Shown here: in pieces, positions 7,401 to 17,200 of the stretch
How positions within the stretch are numbered: position 1 is the stretch's first letter
How the letters are laid out: every line of letters starts with the position of its first letter
DNA from: an uncultured Bacteroidales bacterium
GTDB lineage: Bacteria > Bacteroidota > Bacteroidia > Bacteroidales > WCHB1-69
Assembly: GCA_937901455.1 (NCBI GenBank)
Contig: CALDIA010000022.1
Location: forward strand, 1-18,524
Direction of reading: 5' to 3'
Length of the DNA stretch: 18,524 nt
Made by a program: the position numbers and the translations under genes
The notes under the pieces: model-generated
Told to the model about the DNA's origin: nothing
Database searches by the model: none
What the model saw: the letters and a program-made list of their open reading frames with translations, nothing else

Positions 7401-10379
7401 CCAGACCTGCTTTTCAATGGTGCAGACGAAATGGAGAACAGCAGCGATGCGGCGGCTTTTTTCAGAGCTCTGGTTTCGGGTGGTGTCATCGACAAAGTTA
7501 ACGCCATGAATGGAAATGCTGAATTTTATCGCCACTGTATGTTTAGCGGGGATTACAAGCATTTGGCTATTGGAGAGGCAGGAATGCCCTCATACGTCAG
7601 ATTGAATGTGCCTGACAAAATCAAATATGGTGGTGGCAGCAGGGTGAAATCTATCACCTTGCACGACAATTGGACAAAATCAGATAGCAGCTCCTATAAA
7701 CAGGAATACTTCTATAGAACAATAGAAAATGGGAAACTGATTAGCAGTGGCGTTGCTGAATATGAGCCAACAGTTGGGGCAGAAGAAAATGCAATGCGCT
7801 ATCCTATTTACGATGAGGTGAAAAAACAGTTTTTCATTGAGGACGAAATGTATTGTGAAGAACCCTATGGTGAATCCTATTTTCCTGGAGCAAATGTGGG
7901 GTACAGCCAAGTCATTGTGAAAACATATACTCCAAGCTATGCCACTCTCTCCACAGGCGGAATCCAACGGTTTGAGTTCTATACGGCCAAGGATTTTCCC
8001 GTCTCTGTATCTCAAACTGACCTCGAATGCAAAGTGGATCCCGTTCCAAATGTATTTGAACTGATTACCGCAGGATTCAAACAAACCAGTTCCTCCTGCT
8101 ATTCCCAAGGTTATCAAATAGAATTGAACGATATGCACGGAAAGCAAAAAACCATCAGCACTTGTCCTTTTGTGAAAGGCTCGATAAACGATTCTTTGAT
8201 TGCCAATGTCGAACAGGCCGGCTATACCTCACGAATAGAGTATCATTACAGGACCAAAATGGAAAACGGGGTACAGAAACTGGACAACCAAGTGGAAGTG
8301 CTGCTTGATGACGGCAAATCGGAAACAAAAATACTGGGTCAGACGTATGATTTTGTCATTGACCAGCGGCGAAACCATTCCAAAAGCATTGGCGGTGGTG
8401 CGAACGCCCAGTTCATGATGGGGAATGTGACGCCGCCTTTGGTGGGAGTGTCAGCATTACCGTCATTCGATTGTTTTGAGGAGGATGTCAAATCTGTCGC
8501 AACAACGAAAATCATATATAAGACTGGGATTGTTGAATCAACCAAAGCATACAATAATGGATCTATCATCACCACAACAAACCTGCAGTACGACCCCTAC
8601 ACGGGACAGCCTTTGTTGACCACCGTGACCAATGAATTTGATCAACCTGTTTATCATTATAACATGCCCGCCTATTGGTATTACCCCAATATGGGCAGCG
8701 CGGCCGACAATTATCGGGCTGCCTTTTATGGAAATCTGTCCCTGCCAAACGGACAGCCTGTTTTCTCCCAATACGATATGGTTGGTGTAGATGGCCAAGA
8801 TTATCGAATAAATTCATTATCTGGCTCTTATGCACAATGCTGGACTAATGTTGGCAACACATCGATTAATCTTTCCAACAAGGAAATAAGTCAATCTCGG
8901 AATGCAAACCGCTTGAATGAAATGGCTGCATCTATTGCATCGTTACAAAATCCAGTCTCCCTTTCCAATCGTCGGCTTCCTGTACTGGACGATTTTAACG
9001 CACAAAAGGACGAATGCTTCCCATTTCATGATTGTCAAGGTAATATTCGATATGCTCGAATTATTTATCAACCTGCGAGTGGGGAGCTTTATTTCTTTGT
9101 TGGCGATGATTATGAAAAGTTCTGTGGAATGGAATTGAGGGAATTGATGATACACTACAAATATGTCCTATGCAAACCCGTACGCCTGCCTGACAACCTT
9201 TCCTTATCCCAGTGCCTCTTCCGCAAAAACGGATCCCAAATTATTGTTTATCAAAGAGATTTTGGAGATTATCCGATTACATCTTTTGAATGGAATGACC
9301 CGATGGGCTATTTCCCTGAATGTATGGACGGCGTTTTGCAGGCCTCAGCAATGGAATACAAATCCGATGGATGGCCATACGATTATGGTGATGCTAATGT
9401 CATTTTGGCAAGCAGCCAAGAATATTTGGGTATTCCCAATATTTATCGAAGCCTCCGGGCAAATTTGTATGTAACGGAACGAAACCAAACGGGAACGCAC
9501 AGCCAGTATGCGACCAACACGGCTTACGATGGCACATTCGCGACTTTCTCACCGTTCTATCACGGGCGCGGCAACGCAAACAACATGCAAAAACCCTGGA
9601 CATGGACGGCCGAAATCACCAAATACAGCCCCTTCAACTTTGAAATTGAAAATGTGAACGCGCTCGGCATCTATTCTTCCGCCCTGTATGGATACAAGAA
9701 CTCTTTGGTGACAGTCGTAGCGAACAACGCCCGATATGATGAAATCGGGTTCGACAGCTTCGAAAACGACCCTGACATCCTCATTGGAAACAAAAGAGGA
9801 CATATAGTCTGCGCAACATCTGACAATACGACAATCTCTATCGATTTCGCACACACGGGCAAACATTCGTTGCGGACTCGGAGACTGAAAATCTATTTGG
9901 ACAAAAGCCATTCCAATCTGGAACTTCAAGCAGGCAAGAAATACCTGTTCACCTGCTGGGTGCGCAAACCCGACTGCCCCACCTTGGGCAACTTGGGCGA
10001 TGATTACAATTTCACATACGACAATACGACAGCAGGCGTTGTCAAAGAACCGAAAGTGGAATGCTGGCAACGGATCGAGAAAGAATTCGTTTACAACGGC
10101 AGTAACACGCTTGAAATACAACCTATTTCAGGAGGAATCTTCTATGTGGACGACATTCGAATCATGCCCGCCGATGCCATCGCCAAATGCTATGTCTATA
10201 GCCCTCTGAATTACAGGTTGTTGGAAGAGCTGGATGAAAACCATTTTGCCACATACTACAATTATGACGAGGAAGGGACCTTGGTCCAAATAAAAAAGGA
10301 GACCGAAAGAGGAATTATGACGGTAAAAACCACACGCCAGCATATTAAAACCAACTTATCTCAATCCCAAAATCCATAG
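4407..10379 (+). CDS. Exported RHS-locus protein A (SpvB/RHS-like, 1990 aa)
   Basis: This is a very large exported protein. An N-terminal hydrophobic segment (about residues 12-34, ending SLYA) is a signal peptide or signal anchor. Next comes the hallmark start of Bacteroidota RHS proteins: GGPSQPEM near 37-44, NMVDLFSGDFHYTIPI at 54-69, and EASWVGLGWNLNPG at 94-107. Long beta-rich repeat-like sequence fills the middle. A carbohydrate-binding-like beta-sandwich segment lies near 1807-1915, with the pattern ELQAGKKYLFTCWVRKPD and ending FYVDDIRIMP. The tail, about 1948-1976, has a YD-like unit and the conserved-looking KKETERGIMTVKTTR. It has no RHS-associated core and no variable tip, so it is probably the invariant structural partner, perhaps the B-like half of a cage, with the tip carried by the RHS protein at 11245-18009. 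The following gene starts 11 nt after its stop codon. Confidence 0.9.
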   Translation: MLQRIRNSRWSKVVACFLVILMFAEIITPTSLYAITGGPSQPEMAGFTPTSTDNMVDLFSGDFHYTIPIMTVPGPNGGFPINLNYASGVGMEHEASWVGLGWNLNPGAINRQVRGIPDDFLDDIVEKVYHRRDNNTFLFSLGGGGEVFGADFGIGLSRTNSFIYNTYNGISLCRRFGISASYVRDRTVQDHKNKLSFSASASITQDSDNGVTTSFSMNGGKNLKAGFNYGYNSKSGTYTYGNQISLSISKPMEVTKEDKSTETKTKTTSCGGVGQSFSTAANLPPIRIPMVSNSWGVSFQVGGAGAYLEGYGTVNCNIVSQTTPPNVIRNPACGILYADKAGVNTLQDFNREKEICVDHDSKNLPLPVMTNDLYNITGELQGGTFRAYRSDYGHFYDNCITNNTTADDIGVDLAFGNGVQLGTNLSFSNGNSTTGDWEDGDYNPKLVFRNKTQYSSQTPQSIHKSLFEPFYFKMAGEQTAASVGLLSDIGFEKAVRFPIQRDFKTTFWGGRDYRYYTNNQLSSGNTISHFEQSARTVRTNSIEYKTNGTGEHRASHHIAQFSILNADGERFTYGKTLYNYLEKEVSFSISHGANRIDSTVIRDYTLAMASPNTSPNQRVGKEKLYSSTSTPAYPYSYLLTSITSPDYVDLTGDGPSDDDLGYWVKLDYSFKCSSNNAYCWRFPYQGANYFMGDRSNKNDDIGSYYYGEKEIAYVGTISTKTHYAVFYTSPREDALGVSNEQMGGCSQSQILYKLDSIKLFSKEDPSVAIKTAVFEYDYSLCQGVPNNTNPGHGKLTLKKVYFKYADNIKGTQNPYVFQYKGCNPHYAPEKMDRWGNYKGDANYFEHYATQNPDSANEWASSWLLTDIDLPEGGHIKIEYESDDYAYVQNQQAMYMAEVDNHTSFQKEDGKYYIYFKKRPNTNASDYVAGFKHNLMFFKIAVRYKVGNGNDPDYIQGYAKVKSATDFSSDIGKIEVEPFPVFDIHPVYLFALQYLKNNRPDLLFNGADEMENSSDAAAFFRALVSGGVIDKVNAMNGNAEFYRHCMFSGDYKHLAIGEAGMPSYVRLNVPDKIKYGGGSRVKSITLHDNWTKSDSSSYKQEYFYRTIENGKLISSGVAEYEPTVGAEENAMRYPIYDEVKKQFFIEDEMYCEEPYGESYFPGANVGYSQVIVKTYTPSYATLSTGGIQRFEFYTAKDFPVSVSQTDLECKVDPVPNVFELITAGFKQTSSSCYSQGYQIELNDMHGKQKTISTCPFVKGSINDSLIANVEQAGYTSRIEYHYRTKMENGVQKLDNQVEVLLDDGKSETKILGQTYDFVIDQRRNHSKSIGGGANAQFMMGNVTPPLVGVSALPSFDCFEEDVKSVATTKIIYKTGIVESTKAYNNGSIITTTNLQYDPYTGQPLLTTVTNEFDQPVYHYNMPAYWYYPNMGSAADNYRAAFYGNLSLPNGQPVFSQYDMVGVDGQDYRINSLSGSYAQCWTNVGNTSINLSNKEISQSRNANRLNEMAASIASLQNPVSLSNRRLPVLDDFNAQKDECFPFHDCQGNIRYARIIYQPASGELYFFVGDDYEKFCGMELRELMIHYKYVLCKPVRLPDNLSLSQCLFRKNGSQIIVYQRDFGDYPITSFEWNDPMGYFPECMDGVLQASAMEYKSDGWPYDYGDANVILASSQEYLGIPNIYRSLRANLYVTERNQTGTHSQYATNTAYDGTFATFSPFYHGRGNANNMQKPWTWTAEITKYSPFNFEIENVNALGIYSSALYGYKNSLVTVVANNARYDEIGFDSFENDPDILIGNKRGHIVCATSDNTTISIDFAHTGKHSLRTRRLKIYLDKSHSNLELQAGKKYLFTCWVRKPDCPTLGNLGDDYNFTYDNTTAGVVKEPKVECWQRIEKEFVYNGSNTLEIQPISGGIFYVDDIRIMPADAIAKCYVYSPLNYRLLEELDENHFATYYNYDEEGTLVQIKKETERGIMTVKTTRQHIKTNLSQSQNP

Positions 10380-10390
10380 AAACCATCCGT

Positions 10391-11242
10391 ATGAATAAAA
10401 TAACTTTTTTGACAACCATTTTATTGCTGTTGTCAGGATTGGCTTCCAAGGCAACCAATCCTTGTGACGGGCAAGGAGGTGTGAACGTGTCCAAAACACC
10501 GTCTTATTTCCCGGGAGACGGCGTATCCGTGACTTTTGTTCCGAATGACTTTTTCACTTTTTTATGGCCGGAAAAGTGGTCGGCAAAATCCAGCTTGTCA
10601 TTTGTTTTGGTGGCAGTCAACAAAGGTCAGACGGTGGAGGAAGCATTGTCGGATAACAAACCAATAGTGCAGGAAAATGATATTAAAAGCTATTACGTCC
10701 AATATCCATGCGACGCACCTCCTTTAGCGTTTGGTGAGTACGCGTGGCAGATTAAAAACGTCGAAGGAAAGACCCTGCTGACAACCGATTTCATTATAGG
10801 CGAAGTGAATTCGTCTGGTTACGAAATTATCTCACCAGAGAATGTGTGGATGTACACCAAAGAGCAGCTGGACGGAAGCTATCACATCGCATACGATGGG
10901 GTGCTGCGCATACATTACACCGAGCCTTACGAGGTGAATGCAGACCAAAAGTTGCGGTTTTGCATTTATGACTCTCACAGGAACATCGTCCTTCGAACCG
11001 ATGATGAGGGACATATAGTGGAACCTGCTGGATATTCAATGACATCCCCGACTATTAAAACGGGCGAGAACTGGCTCAGTTTTTCTGTTGGATTATGCTC
11101 TTATTACGACAGCTTTTCACATGATTATCCTGATGATTACTACCTTGAAGTTTGGGACAGCAAAGGGGAGAAAAGTTTCCTGCGCTTCCGATGTATTCAT
11201 TCTATGCCAAGATTAGTTCAAAAAGCCAACAAAATCAACTGA
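10391..11242 (+). CDS. Exported beta-sandwich protein of the RHS locus (283 aa)
   Basis: A signal peptide spans about residues 1-22 (hydrophobic FLTTILLLLSGLASKA). The mature protein is predicted to be mostly beta strands. Residues around 30-140 resemble a fibronectin-III-like or surface-protein sandwich (SYFPGDGVSVTFVPNDF, FGEYAWQIKNVEGKTLLTT), and a second sandwich-like half ends YYLEVWDSKGEKSFLRF. I know no catalytic motif and no family name for it. It sits between the two giant RHS genes, 11 nt after the first and 2 nt before the second, so tight translational coupling is likely. Its size and position suggest an extracytoplasmic adaptor or plug in the same complex, which is inference from gene order only. 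Confidence 0.85.
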   Translation: MNKITFLTTILLLLSGLASKATNPCDGQGGVNVSKTPSYFPGDGVSVTFVPNDFFTFLWPEKWSAKSSLSFVLVAVNKGQTVEEALSDNKPIVQENDIKSYYVQYPCDAPPLAFGEYAWQIKNVEGKTLLTTDFIIGEVNSSGYEIISPENVWMYTKEQLDGSYHIAYDGVLRIHYTEPYEVNADQKLRFCIYDSHRNIVLRTDDEGHIVEPAGYSMTSPTIKTGENWLSFSVGLCSYYDSFSHDYPDDYYLEVWDSKGEKSFLRFRCIHSMPRLVQKANKIN

Positions 11243-11244
11243 TT

Positions 11245-14200
11245 ATGAAAAGGTTAATGCTATTTATTTTGATGCTGTTTGGACTGCTGATGGGTTCCGA
11301 AGCTTCGAATGAAACCTACAGCAAGTGTCTGCGTGGATCGGATATTCGTTACAACGCTCAGCTGGCCATCAATTCACAACATTATAACCGAACAAATTGG
11401 AACGTTTCTAATCCGTTCGTGAGAGTACGACTGTACCTTGCCGAAGACCGTTATGTGACACATTCCAACAACGAGGACTTCTCGGTCATTTACGACATTA
11501 CCTTGACAGGCGATAATATTCCATCAATCACCTTGACAGACACCTTAAACGTAGGTTATCGTCAAAACTCTCCGTACCGTGACTTGGACATAAACGAATA
11601 CCAAAACTATAAAGCCGCTTCCTTGAGAATAACTTCCGATCCAACCAACATTACGGAAGACATTGTCTTTGAGCTGCAACTATGCTACCCTCGATTTACA
11701 AAAACAGACTCGGTTGGCACCCCTTTTGACTTGAGACGGAAATATTTGGAAAACACCAACGAACTCCTGCTCACTTGGGGCTATCTTGACGGTGCTGACG
11801 AATATGATTTGGAATGGCTGTTTGTTGACAATCCCACGATGTCAAATAACGTTTCGTATGATTTTGCCAATGCGACGCGGATCACTACTTCCAACAACTA
11901 TTACAAGATTCCGCTGGCATACCCAAAAGGAAACGTCTTGTGCAGGGTACGGGGCCGGGGCACCTATGTAAACGGTGAGCATTATCCTGTCTTCGGACTA
12001 TGGAGTTTCACCACTTCATCGGACAGCATCATCCCTGATTCCAATCACATTTGCCGCTATGACTTTGCTGGTTTGGAGGACAGCCTCACGTGGCAATACA
12101 CTGCAGTGTATGCGGAGGATGGTAAGCGCAAGGAGGTGATCACATTCTATGACAGGACTCTCCGTGACCGTCAAGAAGTTACGGTGTTGAATACAGACAG
12201 CGTTGCCATTGTTGGCGAGACGTTCTATGACCACATCGGGCGGCAGGCCTTGCAAGCCCTTCCCTCTCCGACGCCAAGCAGAGGAATCCGATATTATGGT
12301 ACCAATGGCACAGATGTCGGGCTGTTCAACGGGTATTTCCCAAAATCACAATACGACTATGACGTTACACTTACCCTTAACCAGATGTTTCCGGCAAATG
12401 CAGGCAGTGCGTTGTATTATTCGTCAAACAACCCATTCGCAAATCATCCGCACTGGCCAAATGTCAACCAAACACCTTGGGACAGCGGATATACCTACAC
12501 CCATGTGCGATACCTCAACGACGGAACCGATAGGATTCATTCTCAAAGCACCGTTGGAAACACCTTTAAAATGGGCAAGGGACGTGAAACCAGATACTTT
12601 TACGGCAATCCTTCCCAAGCGGAACTTGACCGTCTCTTTGGCAACGAGGTTGGGGATGCTTCCCATTATCAGAAAGTATTGGCCGTTGATGCCAACGGTG
12701 AAGTAACGGTATCCTACTACGACATGAAAGAGCGCCTAATCGCCTCCGCCATCGTCCCATCCGCTGACACATCCCTGTTGCTGGCTGTTGACAATACACC
12801 ACCTGCCCACGACTTGTACAGCACAATCATCTTTGATGATAGCAGCCGCCAGTATGTCCAAAACATTGTTGTTGGCGAATCGGCATATTATTCTATTGAT
12901 TATGAAATACTTCCTCCTGACGCTTTCTGTGACACCTGTCAAGAAAATACTGGATGCATAGATTGTCGATACACAGTTGTTTTCAGTCTTTGGGATCCCG
13001 AAACGCTAAGTTATATTTTCAAAGACTCGCTTGTTGTTTCTTCAGGTACAACGTTGTCACACAATGTGCACCTCATGCCCGGCAGTTACCTGCTTTACAA
13101 AAGTGTAGCCTTTGTCAGCGATGATGACATCGCTGAAGCGGCTTTTTACCAATATCGGGAAAGACAGCGGCGATGCGTTCACTATACGCCTGCTCCAATA
13201 CATCCTTGCTACACGCCATGTGAGGAATATGCCATGGAAGTAGCCGGCATTGACAAACCAGACCCGACAAACCCGACGTATGTCCAGACCTTGACAGAAT
13301 GTGAAAATCCACCGCAAAGTTTCAATACAGAGTGTGAGGCAAAGCGGGCGGCCATGTTGGCCGACATGAGTCCTGGGGGACAATATTTCGACAACATCCG
13401 TACATGCTGTCCTGGCGACACAGACTGCCTTTGCGAGACTAAACCGAATGATTTCCTCAAAACAATATGTGCTAAAAGATTTGATGGGGACGCGGTGTTG
13501 GAACATCTTCAGGAACTGTCTGGCGATTACTCCTTTGGTGATGTTTTCTGGAACTATATGCGTGAGAATTGGAACCCCGGATATGCAGAAGTTATGCTTA
13601 AATATCATCCCGAATATCACTTGTACATGGCACTGTGTGACTGTGGGGATGCTGAGGCACAACATTATTACGACAGCGTTTTCATGAACACTTACACATA
13701 CGAGTCGGCTTTGGAATTGGGATTGCTCAACCCCTTGGGAATGGCTGTCAATACTGAGAAAGAAATCCAAAATTCTAATGAAACGGGTTTCCAGCCCTTC
13801 GATGCTGTAATGACCGATCCGTTTTTTAGTGAAGAGACAGCGTGTTGCAAAAAGAGTTTCAATGAAATGTACAATAGTATGGTCGGAAGACTCTTTTCCT
13901 ACCTTTCTTGGGAGGACCACTATGCGAGCCTCTGGTGGCTGTTGTTCGACCCCGCAGGGATTGCTGAAGGACAGCATATAGAGTATAGTGAAGAGATAGA
14001 AGACATGATGGTTGATTTCCAGAGGAACATTGTCGGACAATGGGCGGAGAATTATCATTGCTCTGACACTGATGCCAGATGGCTGTTGTTTAAAAGCATC
14101 TACACCTATTTGAAGGACGAAATTCGGAGGACAGTGTTGCCGGGTTGCCTCCTTGATTGTTCTATTGAAAGAAAAAGGAGTGAGGACAATTGCTGCTACG

Positions 14201-17200
14201 AACCTGATTTCCAATGGGGACAAGGCGATTGGTGGATCGACTATTATGGCACATGTTCCATCTCTGCTTGCCAATACTATCTCGCCGCCAATAGTGACTG
14301 TCGGGCGATGCCGCTGACTACAGGTGGTTGCTCGGATTTTGAAAAGGGCGGTTTCCAAATCCGTTTCCTCTGCAACCCTGTTTACGGTATGGATTTGGAG
14401 AACCTTCAAGAGGCATCTGACAGCTCTCTGCATGTTGTTTACCAAAACTGCTGTGAGGATTGTGAGACCTATGCCAACTCATGGATGGACGAACTTAACG
14501 ACTATTTTATTACACACTGTCCGGAATTTATATCCGACACCACCAAAAGGTTGGCTTTCCGACAAAAATTGGTCAGTTTGTGTGTAGAGAGTTGTGACTC
14601 TTCACGTGTCCATCGTGATTTCAGTATCACGCAAAGAATAGATTTGGATTCCCTCGCACAACTTTTGGGGGACAGCTGTTTTCTCGACAACTACAACTAT
14701 CCTCGTGTTATCTACCCTCGCCCTCAAAATATGTATGTTGATTGCGGTTGCGACAACTATCAGAATGTGTTGCACACCTACGGGCTAACATTTTGGGACG
14801 GACCTTCATATATAGCGGACAGCTTGGTTTTGGAAGGTATCACAGCGAATGAAAACGACGTTGAGCAATGGAACCATTTTTGCATCTGGACAAGATACGA
14901 CAACATGTTGAATGGCATTGACGATACAACCACGCTCTACTCATACGGTTTTCCGGAACAATTCCGATGTTATCCGGATTTGCCAGACAGTGTCCTCTGC
15001 CACCAACAAGCCATTCTGGCAGCCGCAGCACAAGACACCATCTCGTTCTATCGCGCTTTGGACAGTCTCGTGGCCGAACATCGGGCAATGTATGCTTCGC
15101 ATTGTATGAGAAATTTGCAGGAATCTCTGACGATAATATATTCTTCTTCAGAGTTCCTTTACACCTTGTATTATTACGACCAAGCTGACAATCTTATAAA
15201 AACAGTTCCACCTGAAGGTGTTCATGTCATTGACAACCAAACTACTTTAAATGCTGTTGCCGCATATCGGAACAATGTTGCCCGCTACGACACGATTCTG
15301 CCGGGATTTGTCCATCCAAATCACACGATGGTCACCAATTACCGTTACAACACCCTGAATCAAGTAATACAAAGCTATCAGCCTGATTATGACAGCGTAT
15401 CGTACGTGTATTACGATATTCTGTCGCGTCCTGTATTGAGTCAAGATGGGAAACAAAGACAGGGGGAAAAATACAGTTATACCGTTTATGATGATTTGGG
15501 ACGCATTGTGGAAGTCGGACAAGTGAGAAACAGCACATCGGTTACGCGCAACGATGCAGCAAATCCGACATTTGTCGCCCAGTTCCTGAACAATGGCACA
15601 AAAAGCGAAATCACTAAAACATGGTACGATGAGCCGATGACAGCCTCGTTGAACCTGAACCAAACCCATCTGCGCAACCGTATCGCCGCTGTGTCATTTT
15701 TGCCTGCGGATGACAACAACTACCAGTCGGTCACGCACTACAGCTATGACATCCACGGCAATGTGAAGCGACTTATACAGGATATTCCAGCTCTCAGCTC
15801 GTTTGACCGCCGATTCACTTCACTGGAATATGAGTATGATCTCATCAGCGGCAACGTGAACCGCGTGTGGTTTCAAAAGGGAAAGTTGGAACAATTCTCC
15901 CATCGTTACCGCTACGATGCAGACAACCGGATTACACATACCTATACTTCCAACATTTTCAAGGTCAAACGGGATTCCGCTGTCTCCCAGGAGCGTCTCG
16001 AAGCCCGCTACTTCTACCTGCCCACGGGCGCATTGTCAAGAATCGAGCTGGGACACAAGCAGATACAAGGAATCGACTATGCCTACACCTTACAAGGGTG
16101 GTTGAAAGACATCAATGGCTACAGGGGGGCGGGAACAGAGATGTTTGACAACTACGACAGTTATGACATCGGGAATGACGGTGTCATCCAAACTGACAAT
16201 GTTAACCGATTGTTTGCCCATGACGGCTATGCTTCCTCCATTCAATATTTTCAAGGCGACTATTCACCTGTGGTGGGTAGTGATTATTACAACGATCTTT
16301 CGTTTGACGCCGTTTCTCTTTACAACGGAAATATTTCTGCCCTTTCCGAAAGTATCTATAACCTTGGAGATAGAGGGCTTCTGAAACTTTTCCGTTACGA
16401 CAAGTTGAACAGGATTAAAAGGATGCGTACCGCGTCACATCATTACAACAATCCAGGCTGGGAATCTGTTTCCGACAATTTTGCCACGGATTATTCATAC
16501 GACTGGAACGGGAATTTGCTATCTTTGCAGCGTAAAAACCAATTTGGTTTGGAGATGCACGATATCAGATATACATACCCGAATGGCAACAATCGCCTGG
16601 GGAGTATAGCTTCCACGGGCATTGTATCAAGTGCCTATCAGTACGATGCTCTGGGTAACTTGGTGCGCGATAACGCGGAAGGCTTGACCGTGGGCTGGAA
16701 CGCTATGGGCAAGGTGGATACCATCCGCAGGAACGGTAACATTTTGTCCACGTTCCGATATAGTCCGACGGGGCAGCGGCAGGTGAAGACGGACTCCTCG
16801 GGCACGACCTTCTACATCCACGACGCCACGGGCAACGTGATGTGCGTCTATAGATTGAAAAACGACACGTTGACGGCTTCGGAACGTTACATTTACGGCA
16901 GCAAACGCTTAGGTATGTTGGAACAGCAGGTCTGGATAACGGCAAACAGTATCGTGTTGCAGGATTCCAATACAATTGGGGTGCGTGTTTACGAGTTTAC
17001 TGACCATTTAGGCAATGTGACCTACACGGCACAAGACAGAAAGTGGCTTGTGCAAGACAGCTATGGGCAACATCAGTTCATCCCTTTCACGGTCACCTAT
17101 ACCGACTACTACCCCTTCGGCTATCCTATGCCAGACCGAAGTTTTACTATGGGGGGTTATCGGTACTTCTTCAACGGGCAGGAGGCTGACAATGAGGTGC

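Noticed and set aside
11152..11244. Upstream in-frame extension of the second giant RHS gene
   Set aside because: It lies inside the preceding gene and would place 31 hydrophilic residues before an evident signal peptide. The ATG at 11245 fits the signal peptide and the 2-nt gap.
13057..14445. Long - strand reading frame of 462 codons opposite the cysteine-rich part of the RHS gene
   Set aside because: The + strand frame continues through it with signal peptide, Cys-rich section, YD repeats and core in one chain. The antisense product shows no recognisable domain and is a by-product of codon composition.
16520..16527. TATCTTTG inside the RHS gene as an internal promoter for the core and tip
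   Set aside because: It encodes part of an ordinary LLSLQ stretch in a YD repeat, no -33 element is at the right distance, and no start codon context follows closely.
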